Positions 12,320 to 25,399 of a stretch of DNA of 64,000 nt are shown here, one piece after another (the stretch's first letter is position 1; each line of letters begins with the position of its first letter). This DNA is from Pterois miles (taxonomy: Eukaryota; Chordata; Actinopteri; Perciformes; Scorpaenidae), in contig CAMQGK010000008.1 of NCBI GenBank assembly GCA_947000775.1, positions 5,978,501 through 6,042,500 on the forward strand. The letters are read 5' to 3'. The position numbers and the translations under genes were made by a program. The notes under the pieces are model-generated. The model did no database searches and was not told the DNA's origin. It worked only from the letters and a program-made list of their open reading frames with translations.

Positions 12320-12872
12320 ACAGTACAACAAAACAACAACACAAAACAATAACAACAAAAACATAACATCTGAAACAAACAAACAGCAACAACCAAAACA
12401 AACAACTGCAAACAAAATACAATAATAAAACACAACAACAAAAACATCTGAAACAAGCAAACAGCAACAACCAAAACCAACATCAAAAAACAAAAAAACA
12501 ACAACACAATAACAAAAAACATAACATCTGAAACAAACAGCAACAACCAAAACAAACAACAACCACCAAAAAACAACAATAACAACACAACAACAACAAA
12601 AAAACATAACATCTGAAACAAACAGCAACAACCAAAACAAACAACAACAAACAAAAAGCAACAATAACAGCACAATAACAACAAAATACATAACATCTGA
12701 AACAAACAGCAAAAACCAAAACAAACAACAGCAAACAAAAAGCAACAATAACAGCACAACAGCAACAAAAATCATAACATCTGAAACAAACAAAAGGCAA
12801 ACAACCAAAACACACATCAAAAAACAACAATAACAACAAAAAACAGCATCTGAAACAAACAAACAAATACAA
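12320..12872. repeat. A/C-rich minisatellite, about seven units of 69-85 bp
   Basis: The word ATCTGAAAC occurs at 12368, 12446, 12526, 12611, 12695, 12779 and 12848, giving spacings of 78, 80, 85, 84, 84 and 69 bases. Each unit continues with AAACAGCAACAACCAAAAC and a variable CAA/CAACAA filler. The + strand is nearly all A and C, so the minus strand almost lacks stop codons. That produces several long overlapping minus-strand frames (up to 212 codons, rich in Cys, Val, Leu and Phe) that are artefacts, not genes. Confidence 0.92.
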
Positions 12873-13068
12873 TGCTCCAATCACACATCTAACTGAAATG
12901 GAGTCTCCATCTGTCTGAATGTCCTTCGTTTTTTTTGACAGCTGTTCATCTGAAAGACTCCATGGATGATGGGCATATTGCTGAGGACTCAAGGAAATGC
13001 AGCATTGAGTGCGACTCTTGAGATTTGCAGGACATATTCATGAGTAGTACATTATGTGCACAATGTGT

Positions 13069-13425
13069 AGAAGAAGAAGAAGATAGTCCTTTATTCGTCC
13101 CACTAGGGGAAATTCAATTTTTACACTCTGTTGTTTTTACTTATACACGGTACATGCAGCCCCGAGACACACACATGCACAAACAGGACCCATATACATG
13201 CATCAAATGGAGAGATGTCAGAGTGAGGGGGCTGCTCCTGACAAGCGCCCCGAGCAGTTGGGGGTTTGGTGCCTTGCTCAGGGGCACCTCGGCAGTGCCC
13301 AAGAGGTAAACTGGCACCTCTCCAGCTACCAGTTCACACTCAGTTCTTGGTCCATGTCGGGACTTGAACCGGTGACCCTCCGGTTCCCAAGCCAACTCCC
13401 TACAGACTGAGCTACTGCCGCCCCC
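13069..13425 (-). mobile_element. tRNA-derived SINE, near full length
   Basis: On the minus strand it starts GGGGGCGGCAGTAGCTCAGT (tRNA-like A box), has GGTTCAAGTCCCGAC as B box (about 13354-13370), then a body including GCACTGCCGAGGTGCCCC, and ends with GAATTTCCCCTAGTGGGACGA and a TTC-rich tail. It is the same family as the + strand copy at 59019-59328. The head is tRNA-like but the body is too long to be a tRNA gene. Confidence 0.85.
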
Positions 13426-14111
13426 AAAGGAACCCAGGGAACCCTTCTTAACACCAAACCGCATGCTGGGTGCAGCTCGCTCTACATTGCTCACTACAAT
13501 ATTTACACTGTCGAACGGCATGTACAGCTATACGTGGCCATGTTTACCCATAAATTGTGAAAACTTGTGAAAATGAACAATAACACGCTGCCTGGTGACA
13601 AATCCGACCTTAACATTCAAGGTCAATCCCTAACCTTTTGTGTGTTACCTTGTAGACCCGACCCTCCGCAGCTCTCTACGGTACATTCAAGATAAAGAAA
13701 AGAGTGACCGGAGATCTATGGGACATATTTATTAATGATTTTCTCGTCAACCATTCATCCGATCGACTTGACAAGTGTCTTGCTCAGGATCAAAGGAAGC
13801 GCAGTGTTGAGTGTGAAGTTGTTAAGATAAATTTCCAAACAAGCATGTTTTGAATATGGGTGTAATAAGACAATAACCACCTTATTGCACATACGCGAAA
13901 AGGTTTTTCAGCCTCTCCTAATATGAATTTGGTGGTGTAGATAGACAGGGAAAGCACTCTGAAATATTAATTACATTTGACTGGCTATAGTAAGAAATTT
14001 TAAAGATTTTATCATCTTCTCACCCAGAATGGACGGCACCATCAGGGTGACTAAAAACACACTCCTTGTTTATGGACACAGCCAGTGGGAGTTGTAGAGC
14101 AAGGACAGATT

Positions 14112-14128
14112 CACACACACACACACAC
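14112..14128. repeat. (CA)n microsatellite
   Basis: Short uninterrupted CA run. Confidence 0.85.
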
Positions 14129-17100
14129 TTGGGAAGTATCTGGTACAAATACTGTCTCGTACTTCTGGCAACTGAGCCGTGACGCTCGCTCACCGGTGCC
14201 TTGAGTTTCTTTTGGAAAAAGGGAGTACACTTCCTCTGTGCGATGCTTGCCAGCGACTTCTGCAGTCTTGTCATGTTTCCACTATCCAATCCTGGCGTAC
14301 GCCTAACATACTTATAAATATCCTTATAAAAATCCAATGTGCCTCTGCTGTGTCAGAAAGCATAAGGTGGCTGTCCACGCTACTACTCTCCTGCTCGGCC
14401 CTCCGTGACTCATGCAACTTATTTAGCATGAGTCACTACACTGCGAGTCCACACCTAGAGCCATTCGAGTCTGGAAAATGCCTTGAAGGATGGTCGGAGC
14501 AGATGTTTTAGGATACAGTCTGTTCTGGGGGAGTCTCGTCCTTAAGGCAATTGGGTCGCGGTGAAGGTTAGATGAGGATGAGTAAGAGCCGACGGACTGA
14601 GGTGCACACGGCAGGACAAACTGCTGCTGGGGATTCAGCATTTGGATCTGTACATGAGTGTGTGCAGGGAGAGAGAATAAAAAAGGCAGAGTTAGAAAGG
14701 AGTGAGTCAATGCTTAGACGGTGTGTATTTATTATGTCAAAGGGCTGTAGCACAGGGAGACAGCTAGATCTCATAATATATTCACTGGCAGAAGAGACAA
14801 ATATAAAAATGCAGCCTCACGCTGCTGTAATGGTTCATCTTCACCAGCTGTAAAACCCACAAAGTGCTCTAAGAGGATAAAGCTTATTTTTTGATAATCA
14901 GGAAGTCATACTTGTATGAATATTCTTTCTTTGATTGTTGACAGTGAAGAGAGAGAAATTATAGGACAGGACAGAGGATAATTCGCCAATCATCCTGATT
15001 GATAATTAACTAAGCCCCACCCTCCTTAGTTACGGTTACTATGCCTCTCAAGTTTTCTGTTGTTGCATTGTGAATATGCAGCTACAAATTAATTTTCAAA
15101 GCAACAGGCTTTTAATTTCAGATAGTGATAGACAAGAGCAGCTTCTCATTTCCGGCCGACGAATTTGTCTGCTAAAATGACAACCGTCGCTGTCGCTAGC
15201 TGGCAAACGTCAGCTTCATGAATTGTTGTGTCCAGTTGACTTGATTTAAAAGAAGCACTGTGAAATATGAAACATGCATCTGATGGCTTGACCCATTTTA
15301 ATTAGATGATACAGAAAAATTTGACCAGTTTTGCCACATGGGAAATGTTAAACTACTATATTTAAACAACTTTTTGTTGCCTACAAATCGCACATTGTTT
15401 CTTGCATGCTAATATGAAATTAAATTACAAATATGAATAAGCACATTAAATAAATAAAAAAACAAATGAGCGGCCGTGCAAGCCATTGAGCCCACACCAA
15501 GCATGATTGTCTGGAAAGCCGTAAACACAGATGGATTCATCTGGAGATGAGCTCAAATGAAACAGCGCAGACTAAAACCACTACTAATTGTGTACAAAAT
15601 GCTAAAGTTTACACACATTATGGCAATATTGATCATACATCACACAGAGGGCAAAATTATCATCCGATAATTATTATACATCTGGCAACTCTGGTTGTAT
15701 TTCATTCTTGCATAACCCTCTTCAGCCGCTTAGCTTCTACAGTGCAGCCCACATGGAAAAGCTAAACTGAGGTTAGATTTATGTTACAAGTCATGATTTA
15801 TTGTTCGTACTTTAATTTGTATTAAGTTTCACTTTTATCGTTACAGGCAGTGAAAAATGAGTTTGGCCAGAGTAATGCTATCTCGGATTGACTGAGGTAA
15901 ATAGAGTGTAAAGTGCCTGAATTGGACTAAAAAAGGTGCCAGTACCATAAATCAGCTGTTGCATGACATGAGCATCGTATGTCTTGGATAGATTTATAGT
16001 TATATGTATATCTTAGTAATATATCCCACTTTGGAAGTGTTTTTGTATGCCTTTCCTACCTCCTTAAGGCTGGCATATGACATTCCCACAATTTGTACAT
16101 AAATGTTTTTAGTTAATAAACACTTTTATGTAGCTATTGATTCAGATTACATCATATACAAATGTAATATTGCATATGCATTTCTTGGTTTTGGAGGAAA
16201 TAAAAACTATCTTTTGATATACTGAGCCAGACAGTCCAGCTGGTTATGGTTGCTAATCTATGACTGGACAATCGCTGTTCAGGGAGGGGTAACAGGGACA
16301 CACGATCAATTGTCACTTGGCACTTTATGAAAATACAGTTTGCGAAAATCTTAATTTGGACTAGATTTCTCACTGTTTTACTCATCGTTTAGTGCTGAAT
16401 GAGTATTGCAAAACGTCTCTAAAACCCTTCCAAAACCAACTGTACGATGTGAAATTCACTCAGCTTCTCACAGGACGACGTGCGATTTTCATCCAACAGC
16501 AGCAATGAATAACAATGAACATTTATCCATTTAGTGAAAATGAAATCCACACTGTAATGGTATAATGGTGGAGGCTAATTGCCGAGGGTCGTTAACGTGT
16601 GGGCTTTTGTTATGGCTAACAGTAATGGATCATTATTGGACAGAGTGATGGATACTTTACACAGCTGTACTGTACACTACATAGTCCTGTCTGTACCCAG
16701 CGCTGCAGAAGGTGATGTGTGTCGGTGGTGTCTTTGAGCTGAGTTCCCTGAAACACTATTGTTAGGTCTTTAAATATTCACATTTAATTGGACATGCCAG
16801 TTATTTAACAGTTACTCCTGCTTTTCTTTGAGTATGTCATATTTTTAGGGTTCAAGAATTGTAATGAAATTCATCCTCTACAGCCTAAAATTAGCTGAAT
16901 TATTATTTAAATCAGGAACTATCTGATTAAGATTATGTTCACAAGACTGAGAATTGTGAGGGTTTGATATGCTGTGTTATGACACGGCTTTGTTGAACAC
17001 TGTTTTTTGATTGCTCAATCATAGCGCTCTATGGCCTGTTATAGAGGATAGGAATGAATGGGTTAGCGCTTTATCACTTCCAGTTCCCTCGATTAGAAGT

Positions 17101-19269
17101 AATGGGTTATTTTAATGGGTTTTCAGTTAGATGCCTGAAATAAGGTCTGTGGTTAACACAAACTTAAGAGTTTTTCATGTGCTACGACATAAAATACATC
17201 AATAAATACTCCACTCTTGAATTTTGATGTCTTTATGTGCCTCGTAAAAAGTGGTTGCTAATGTGGTGAAATGACTAAACGTCATCACGCCGACTCGACT
17301 GCGCTTACAGCCTCGTTGTGTATACACGCTTCAAAAATCATAGAAGTAGTGTTCATTTGTGAAAATTATCTTCTCTGAACAAAACTTGTATGATAAATGT
17401 GTTGCTACGAAGCGCATTTTCTGCAATAATCCAAAACCCAATGGAAAAATCTGGATTGTTGTCGAGGGAACCAGGTTGGCCAACAAAAACACATCATCCC
17501 TGGAGCACTCTATCGCTATAGCACTATAGCAGTCCGTTGCTAAGTATAACAGACCGTTGCTATGGCCGCATTTCTGATGTCGGACTCTGGCGGACCATTT
17601 TTGTGTCAAATTATTAATTTCTTAAGTAAGTAGCCATGTAATAAATGGGATAATGTACAGCTAGCATGTCATTATTGCGAAATAAACCCCGACACCCCCA
17701 TGCGAAGCGTACATTATTTCTTACTTAGTAACACTTTTCACTCAAGGTCCACTTACTACCTTTTTCCAGAACTTTCAACCTCATCTCATGGTCTTCATCA
17801 GCACCATTTTGCTTAGTTGTCATGGAGATAGCTCAGTTTTCATCATGCAAACTTTGGTCATGTGATAAGAAGTCAGAAAACCAAAGAATGTATATTGCAA
17901 AGAAGTGAAAGTCAGTCGTTCACTGCATTGCAACATCAGCGCCTAGCAGCAAAGCTACGCATCCACCATTTTGGACAGAAAGCGACTACTGGATGGCAGT
18001 AAAATGTCTGCCTAAAAAGTGACTTACAAAAGTAAAACAAAATTATTTCTATTTTGTTGTCATATTCTAGCAAAATGGCCTGTATTGAGCAATAAAATAT
18101 TAAACATTTTCAGTCCAAACTGGCAGCAACGGCTGAAGAATCACAAAACTGAATAATCTCCATGACAACTGATGATGACGACCTTGAGATAGGGATGGAA
18201 AAAAAGCTTCTAAGTGGGTGTTGAATCAAGATTTTTGTATATATTGTGACGCTATTAACATAAACTCAGGGCTTTCATTACAACATTAATTTGTGATCTC
18301 TGCACATCATTTCTAAAGGGCTGGGATACAATACACCATCCCTATAAAAGTCATATTAAGTAATATTTTTCTTCATCAGTGTGCCTGCACGTTTTATGGG
18401 GCTCTTTTCATAACAGAAGCTCTAATGCTCCGTCACGTGCCTGCTGCATGGCCTGCACTAGCCGTCGGCCCACTGGAGCCCCGGCTGGCTTCAAAGCGCT
18501 CCTGTCGCCTTAATGATAATGAATGCAGTGTGTCTGCTCAATGTGCTTAGTGCCTCACTGTCAATCGGTTCCACTCAGACTCAGGTTACAGTCTGCTCTT
18601 GCGCTGCTCTCTCCGCTGCCAAGAAAGACAGTTTTCCTGGTCGGTCTGCCCTGCTGGACACTCGTGGACGCATGTGGTCATGAACCCCTTTGTGACCCTG
18701 TGGTCCGAATCAAAGGAATGCTCCAATGCAAATACTGCAGTCAGCAGTTTGATACAATGCTGCATTAGTCATCCTTATATCTTTTGCAAAGGCGTCCAGG
18801 AAGCCAGTGTGATATATTTCAAAGCTTCATAAAGAAAGTATATGAAAGGACTGATGAAGAAATCAATAAATAGGCAGGGCACAGCCTACTGGGTCATTAA
18901 TAAAACACTAAAGGAGTCCTTTCAAATGTGGCTTTATGTGGTCTGTCCTCATTGGGTCAAAGCAATCTATTTGTGCTTCCTCCTCACCCCCGCTAGCTCT
19001 CCATCCACTCCTTTAGGTCTCCACATAAAAGAGGGCTCATTGGGAACAAAGCAAAGGGTTTTGACAGAGCTTTGGACACCTGCAGCGGTCCAAACCACTC
19101 TGCTTGCTCAGGTTCGATATTTGAGGATGGGAGAGACCATTCTGTTATGGGAGAGATGATTGAGTCCCGTGAGAAATGTACAATGAGACACGCATGTCAT
19201 GTAAGCCAATTGAATGCTGTCAAAATACTCCTCCAGACGCACAGATACCATAAAAGGAATATTATTTCC

Positions 19270-19490
19270 ATGTGCTTCTTTTAATAAAAGCAGCAGATAA
19301 TGGAGGCTTCATAATCTCCTTGAATGGCCGTTTCAACCCCCATGTAAATGATATTTGCATCCACGTTGCTGTCAGAGATGGTGCGATAACTTCCCAGACT
19401 GGGGGTGTTGCTATGGGAACATGACTCATCACAAGTCCGTCCTGCTTTACCTGTGGCAGCTGCACAGTACTCATGAAAGCTATTTCATGC
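19270..19490. other. Candidate conserved non-coding block
   Basis: Non-repetitive sequence without a supported gene. It contains GCAGATAATGGAGGCTTCAT, GTAAATGATATTTGCATCC (an octamer-like ATTTGCAT near 19350-19357) and TGGTGCGATAACTTCCC. The ATTTGCAT word is the POU-factor octamer core. Proposed from texture alone. Confidence 0.28.
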
Positions 19491-19899
19491 TCCTTTTGTT
19501 TGCCAACCAGCAGTGCTGAGCCTCAATTTTCAATAACATATCAAATCAGATACCTGGGAAGACACAGTGACACACAGAGGTACAATAAATGTTGTTTCTT
19601 TTTTAATTCACAGGAAGTGCTGTATCTTTAGGAGCACTTTTAAAAGGAGGGTGAGGCTTGATTGAATGAAAATCAGTCACACTAGACCCTGATTGTGCGA
19701 GGAACAACATGCATGTGATTGCTGTGTGTATCAATGCTAATTCCCATGAAATTCATATAACTGCTTGACCTTAATGTGTTGACATATAGATGCAAATGGA
19801 GGCTTTAATGTGTTATGATATACAGTATAACTCCTAAACTGTATTATGTCCTCTTAATTATCTTAAATACAGTTTACCATTGTGCAGGAGTGAGTATTT

Positions 19900-20715
19900 T
19901 TTATGTTCAATTGTAGTTTGCACTCGTATTATTCAAAAAACAATGGGAGTGAATGGGCCACCACTGACTTTAAAGCATTATCTAACTCATAATAACTCAT
20001 ATTCTATACATGCCATAATAACCAACTTAAGTTCAGTTGATCTGTGGATGATTAATATTATTTTGAATTTTTTGTGAAGTTTGTGCTATATTCAGTTGTT
20101 GAGTTATAAATAAAATGGGAGTGAAAGAAAGAAAGAAAGAAAGATATTCCTTTATTAGTCCCACAGTGGGGAAATTCAGTTTTTCAGTTTTGAATTGGCC
20201 ACCATTGACTTTATGTATTATCTAACTCGTAACATATACATGTCATTGTGAAAAGCTCAAGTACAGGTGATCAGTGTGTGATAGAGAGGATTATGAAATT
20301 TGGGGGAAGTTTTTAATAAATAGTTATTGAGTTATAAATATAATGTGAATGAATGGAGCGCCATTGACTTTAATACATTATCTAACTCATAAGAACTCAT
20401 AACTTATACATGTCATCAAGACAAGCTTATGTACAGTTGATCAGCGTGTGATTAATAGCATTTTGAAATTTGTGTGAAGTTTGTACTCTATTCAGTTATT
20501 GATGTTATAAACACAATGGGAGTTAATGGGCCACTATATACTTTAATGCATTATCTAACTCATGATAACTCTTAATGTATACATGTCATCATAAAAGGCT
20601 TAAGTACAGTTGATCAATGTGTAATAGAGAGCATTTTGAAATTTGCGTGACATTTATCGTGCATGCAGTTGTTTAGTTATAAAAACAATGGGAGTGAATG
20701 GGCCACCATTGACAT
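19900..20715. repeat. 172-bp tandem repeat array, about 4.5 units
   Basis: The start word AATGGGAGTGAATGGGCCACC, or a variant, recurs near 19943, 20114, 20341, 20514 and 20686. Spacing is 171-173 bases wherever no insertion interrupts. Each unit carries CATTATCTAACTCATAA, TATACATGTCAT, AGTACAGTTGATC and GTTATAAA. The second unit is split by a short retroposed insertion at about 20126-20190, which explains its larger spacing. Confidence 0.85.
20126..20190 (-). mobile_element. 5'-truncated SINE/LINE 3' end inserted in the tandem array
   Basis: Begins with (GAAA)n and reads TATTCCTTTATTAGTCCCACAGTGGGGAAATTC. This is the reverse complement of the 3' end seen at 29265-29322 and similar to the ends of the SINEs at 13.1 and 59.0 kb. 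The array sequence resumes after it. Confidence 0.7.
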
Positions 20716-21837
20716 TAATTCATGCAAAACTTAAAAAAAGATTAAATATGCAAATAATACTAATAACAAAGAAGAAGAAGAATCGTGCATGACAACATGA
20801 TTCATCTTAAACGTGAGGTGAGATCAACAGGTTTTCATGTCGTACTTTGTCATAATTGTGCATCCTATAACACACACAGCGTAAAGTGTGTGGCAGATGT
20901 TTGAGCCCAGTTTTGTCTCAGTGTGGTGCTTCAGGTCTGTTGTCATACACTGAGATGTGTGGAGGAGGCCATCTGTCACACCACCACTAACCCTGTAAAC
21001 AGAATCCTGAGCTGTCATTCACGACGAGCCCACATCTTTTTATCCTCACTGGTTACTGGGAAAAAATATATATATCTGCAATAAAAACAAAATATAGCTC
21101 AGGCAGTATGTCTGTTTTTGGAATATGTCTTCATTGTGGTGTATAAGCTGGGAGACTTCAGGTGGGCTTGTTTACAAGATGGATTGGTTACTGCTGGTGA
21201 CTGTTTTTCACAAGTATCACTAAGATCAACTATTGATCTGAGCATGATGGATCATTGGTGTATGAGCACAGCACGTTCTCAAAGTTAATGACTTCTGACC
21301 TTGTTTCTAACCCCTAGCGTATCTCCATCCTTATACCGACTCAATATGAGCTGACCTGGTCAACATGAACACAGTCTCAAATAATTGGTTCACAACCTGC
21401 AAACATCTGTTTTTAAAGAACAAGGTTGTTGCTCGGAACAAATGCCATTATTTTGACTTGACTATTTTAGCCTCTGATTCCTGTGTATTTAGTGCCTGTT
21501 GTGTTTTGGATTGTTTTTAATTAATTAATTTCAATATGATCACATTTACATCACATTTAGCTACCTTTATGATTTTAGTAAAGTTATATTATCCAAAACA
21601 TTGTGATGTAGTTGCAAGTAGAAACTGTTCCTAGCAGAAACTGGTGTAATTTTATAGATTTTTTATTGTCCATAAACCCACCATCAGTGTGTCAGTCCTT
21701 TTGTCAATACTTATGACTTCTGTGGCGCCCAGCTCCAAGCCCATTTGTTCCTACTAAAGAAGTAAGTGTTTAAAAACACATCACACATATAGTTTAATTT
21801 TTATTTTTCACAAAGCCCACATTTGCTTTGTGCATCT

Positions 21838-22562
21838 TAGTTGTTATGCCTCCATGCTGGCGGCAGCCGCGGCTGGAGTTGTTATGTTTTTGGGTCGTCT
21901 GCCCGTACGGACCATTATTGTGAACACCTTGAGCAAATTTTTTCCAAACATGGCACAAACGTCCACTCAAGGATGAATTGATTTGATTTTGGAGGTCAAA
22001 CATCACTGCTTGTCCCTTTCTTGTGACATGTCAGGAACACCTGGAGGGAATTTCATTGAATTTCTCACAAAAGGATGAACTGATTAGATTTTGGAGGTCA
22101 AAGGTCAAGGTCACTGTGACATTTTTGGCTATTACTCATGAATTCATATTTGAAATTGTTGGTGGAGGCATACAACCACGAGGCAGTAATTGTTACATTA
22201 TCACCCAATCTTACTGTCACTCAATAATAACATAACGTCAAAATACAGGAAAAAGTCAAACTAAACTAGAATTGATCACCAAAATATAAATCAGTTCATC
22301 CTTGCATCCAAGTAGATGTAAATTTGAGAAAAAATCCCTCCAGGCATTCCTGAGATATCACAAGAGTAGGACATACAGTACGTCAGGGCTCACTGACCTT
22401 GACCTTTGACCAAATCAGGTCATCATTTCGTCCAAGTTTGTGCCAAGTTTGAAGAAATTCCCCCCAGGTGTCGAAAACGGTCTGGACCCGAAAACATAAC
22501 CTGCCAGCAAACAAATAATTATGCGTCCGGCTACAGCTTTTGTCTACACGGAGACATAATAG
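21838..22562. mobile_element. Palindromic MITE-like repeat rich in AGGTCA half-sites
   Basis: The ends are inverted copies: the left starts TTATGCCTCCATGCTGGCGG...TTATGTTTTTGGGTC, and the right ends GACCCGAAAACATAACCTG...GGAGACATAAT. Inside, AGGTCAAAGGTCAAGGTCACTGTGAC lies at about 22097-22122, and its near reverse complement TGACCTTGACCTTTGACC at about 22395-22412. No transposase frame. A related copy is at 31870-32292. Confidence 0.65.
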
Positions 22563-23554
22563 ACTTCTAAATGCTAACTTTGATGGATTTTCTCAGTAAC
22601 TTTAAGATGGGAAATGGATATAAGATTCATTAGCATGTCACAATGGCTCACAGTCAGTAGTAAACGGGCTGCAGTATGCAAAATAAGTGGTGTAATCTAT
22701 GAATGATTTAGTGGTTGAATAGCACATGATAAAGTCGTAGGGATCTGTGTACTGCTTCAGAGTCTTTATTACACAAAGCTGTCTAAAGGCATCATGTTAC
22801 CCTCTACTGTATCTTGTGTTGGGACTCTGAGACAACCACCAAGTTACCTAATGCATGACCTGAGACCTTCGTGGCCTCACGCTGTACTCTGACCCTCAGG
22901 ACGCTGCAAAGCTCAGGTACGAGCTCCAAGTGACATCCCAGGTACCTGGAGGGCCACAGGGGGATTTCATCACTGTGCTGAGATCACACTTTTTTTCTGA
23001 ACATCTATCTCTTGCTGCCCGAAGGTGATCGGGATGTTGGTTTGTATGAAGGTCAGACGCTCTTATGTAAGATCTTTGGTTTGAATGGACAGCTGAAAGC
23101 TTTCAGAGGAATCTTTGTGATGATGTTGAGGTTGTGAGTTGGCCACAAAGATCCATTTTACTCTCAGTATGCTCTGTTCCACTCTTGTTCACCCTGCAAA
23201 AACACCACATTTATTGTGTTGCTCTGTTGGTGCACACTGTACTCTCCTCAAAAATTTTATTTAATCTAACAATCTGAGACTGCTAGGACTGCAGCTAACC
23301 ATTATTTTCATTGTTGAATACAATAAGACATTGTCAAATTGCTTATTTTGGCCAACCGCTAACAGTTTAAAACCAAAGATATTCTGTTTACAATCATATA
23401 GAGCAAAGCAGTAAATACTCACATCTGAGAAGCTGGAGACTGATTGGCATTTTTCTTTGGTAAAAACTTACACAGTTAATCAAATATCAAAAATACTTTT
23501 TGATGGACTAAGACAGTGGTTACAGGTCTGCTGATAAATAAATTATAACAACTT

Positions 23555-23880
23555 CTTTAAAATTTCATGACATTAGCTACCAGATTACACTTGTGTCACA
23601 CAATAGTGAGATTGGTGCCTGATCATAAGTGTCTTGTATTAGTTTTGGTTTTCCACCTCTGATGAAAAGCAGTGCCGAGCGGCTTCTCAAGCCTGAGGGC
23701 CCCATTTTAACCATTATATGCTATTTTCGATTATAATTATTAAATAATGTTTATAATAAAGTAATTTTCGATAAATACTGGGGTAATTTAGCAGTAATTC
23801 TAAAGAAATTTCACATATATTACTTGCTAATTATCAGCTAATTACTAGGAAATTTGAAAAATGAAGTGTTATCAAAATGT
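23555..23880. mobile_element. Partial copy of the 11.3-kb foldback MITE
   Basis: Shares long blocks with 11510-11850 in the same orientation: TTAGTTTTGGTTTTCCACCTCTGATGA, AAGCCTGAGGGCCC, TTACTTGCTAATTATCA and GAAGTGTTA. The left arm is reduced or missing. Confidence 0.7.
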
Positions 23881-25067
23881 AATATGTGGGAAACAGTGAC
23901 AGGCTATCTTTCAATATTTTCTGACATGTTATTAACTAAACAATTAACAGATAAGTCAAACAGCCGTTAGTTGCATCCCTAATGTGAACTGATGGGGCAT
24001 CTTACGGTCACATTTAGGGAATTTATTCCATCTATACTGCGCATGTCCAGCTCTAAGGATGTCCTTCCTTACTTTCCCTCTGTGTTTGACTCATAATAAA
24101 GCGCAATTTGGTATATTTTACCCAAACTTAGAGGTGCTTGAGGCATTTTAGATTTGTATCTGATTGCTCACCACACATAAAAGCAATCTCATTCGTGGTT
24201 CTGACGCTGCTTCGCTCTGATACCTCGGTTAGGTAACACACCGGCGCTGAGAGTTATATTGGAGGTGACACCCCATCAGGCCTATAAATAGCTTTGCACG
24301 TGTCCCCCGGGGCCCCAGCTGTAGCTTTCTCCCAGGCATTTGATCACTTAATTGTAGGGGACTGACATCATCACCCACTGCTGCTTTATCTCTCTGACTT
24401 TCTGACTCCTAAACACACACCTAAACACACACTGGCACACATGTACACCTTCCATAGCTTCACAGTATGAGAGATTTTCACCAGGTGCTGTGAATATGAT
24501 GCTTTAAAGAGGCAGTTCACCTCAGGGTTTCCCTAAACTACATTTAATGATGATTCACCTAATCACTGTAAATACTCAACTGTCATTGCCACGAGCCCTG
24601 AGCAAAGTGAATTCTCTGATGCTGTATCACTCTTATATCAATAAAAGATTTAATTGGAGGGGCACAAGCCCATAAGCCTCATAACAAGTGGGAGTAGGAA
24701 GCGAATGAAATCGAGAAAATATACAAAACCCCTGCAGGCTGCGTCTGACCCTAGTGAGTCACCGTCTACACAGGCTTCACCAGAATTGGGCATGACTCAG
24801 TAACGAGCACAAACATTTCTGAAGAGCACTTCTGTTGCTGGCTGCAGCGTGTTACTCCAGTTTGGGTTTTAATGCTCAGTGTTTTGTGCCACGAATTAAA
24901 AGAAAAGCTGGTGCTTTTCAATTCCTGGGCTAATTTGTTTTATAGTGCAGTCCTTTTTCTTTTAGGCTTTCCATTATCCCACAGGGATGCGTCAATGTAT
25001 GGACTATACTTGTGCATAAAAATAAGAGAAACATAAGGTGCTTTTTGGGGGGACTGTGGTGAACAGA

Positions 25068-25385
25068 TTGGTTAGCCATCCATCCATCCATTGTCAACCG
25101 CTTATCCCGTTTGGGGTCGCGGGAGGGCTGGAGCTGATCCCAGCTGACATTGGGCGAAGGCGGGGTTTATCCTGGACAGGTCGCCAGTCCATCGCAGGGC
25201 TGACACATAGACGGACAACCATTCACACTCACATTCACACTTACGGGCAATTTAGAGTCAACAATTAATCTGCATGTCTTTGGACTGTGGGAGGAAGCCG
25301 GAGAACCCGGAGAAAACCCACGCTGACATTGGGAGAACATGCAAAGTCCACACAGAAGGGCCCCACGCCGAATTCGAACCTGTAA
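25068..25385 (-). mobile_element. tRNA-derived SINE-like element
   Basis: Starts with CATCCATCCATCCA and CAACCGCTTATCCC, then CAGGTCGCCAGTCCATCGCAG, CATTCACACTCACATTC, TGTCTTTGGACTGTGGGAGG and GAACCCGGAGAAAACCCACG, ending near a B-box-like AATTCGAACCTG. The 56560-56880 copy is the reverse complement and retains a head with the tRNA-like GGTGTAGTGGTTGGC, so the element runs on the minus strand here. Very common type in fish DNA; family name not assigned. Confidence 0.7.
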
Positions 25386-25399
25386 CTGTTGCCAGGCTA

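Noticed and set aside
12242..12992. Long minus-strand frames (212, 169, 159 and 90 codons) rich in Cys, Val, Leu and Phe
   Set aside because: They are translations of an A/C-only minisatellite in different registers; the lack of stops follows from base composition.
19900..20715. CRISPR-like regular repeat
   Set aside because: Units of 172 bases are contiguous tandem repeats without unique spacers, in a vertebrate genome.
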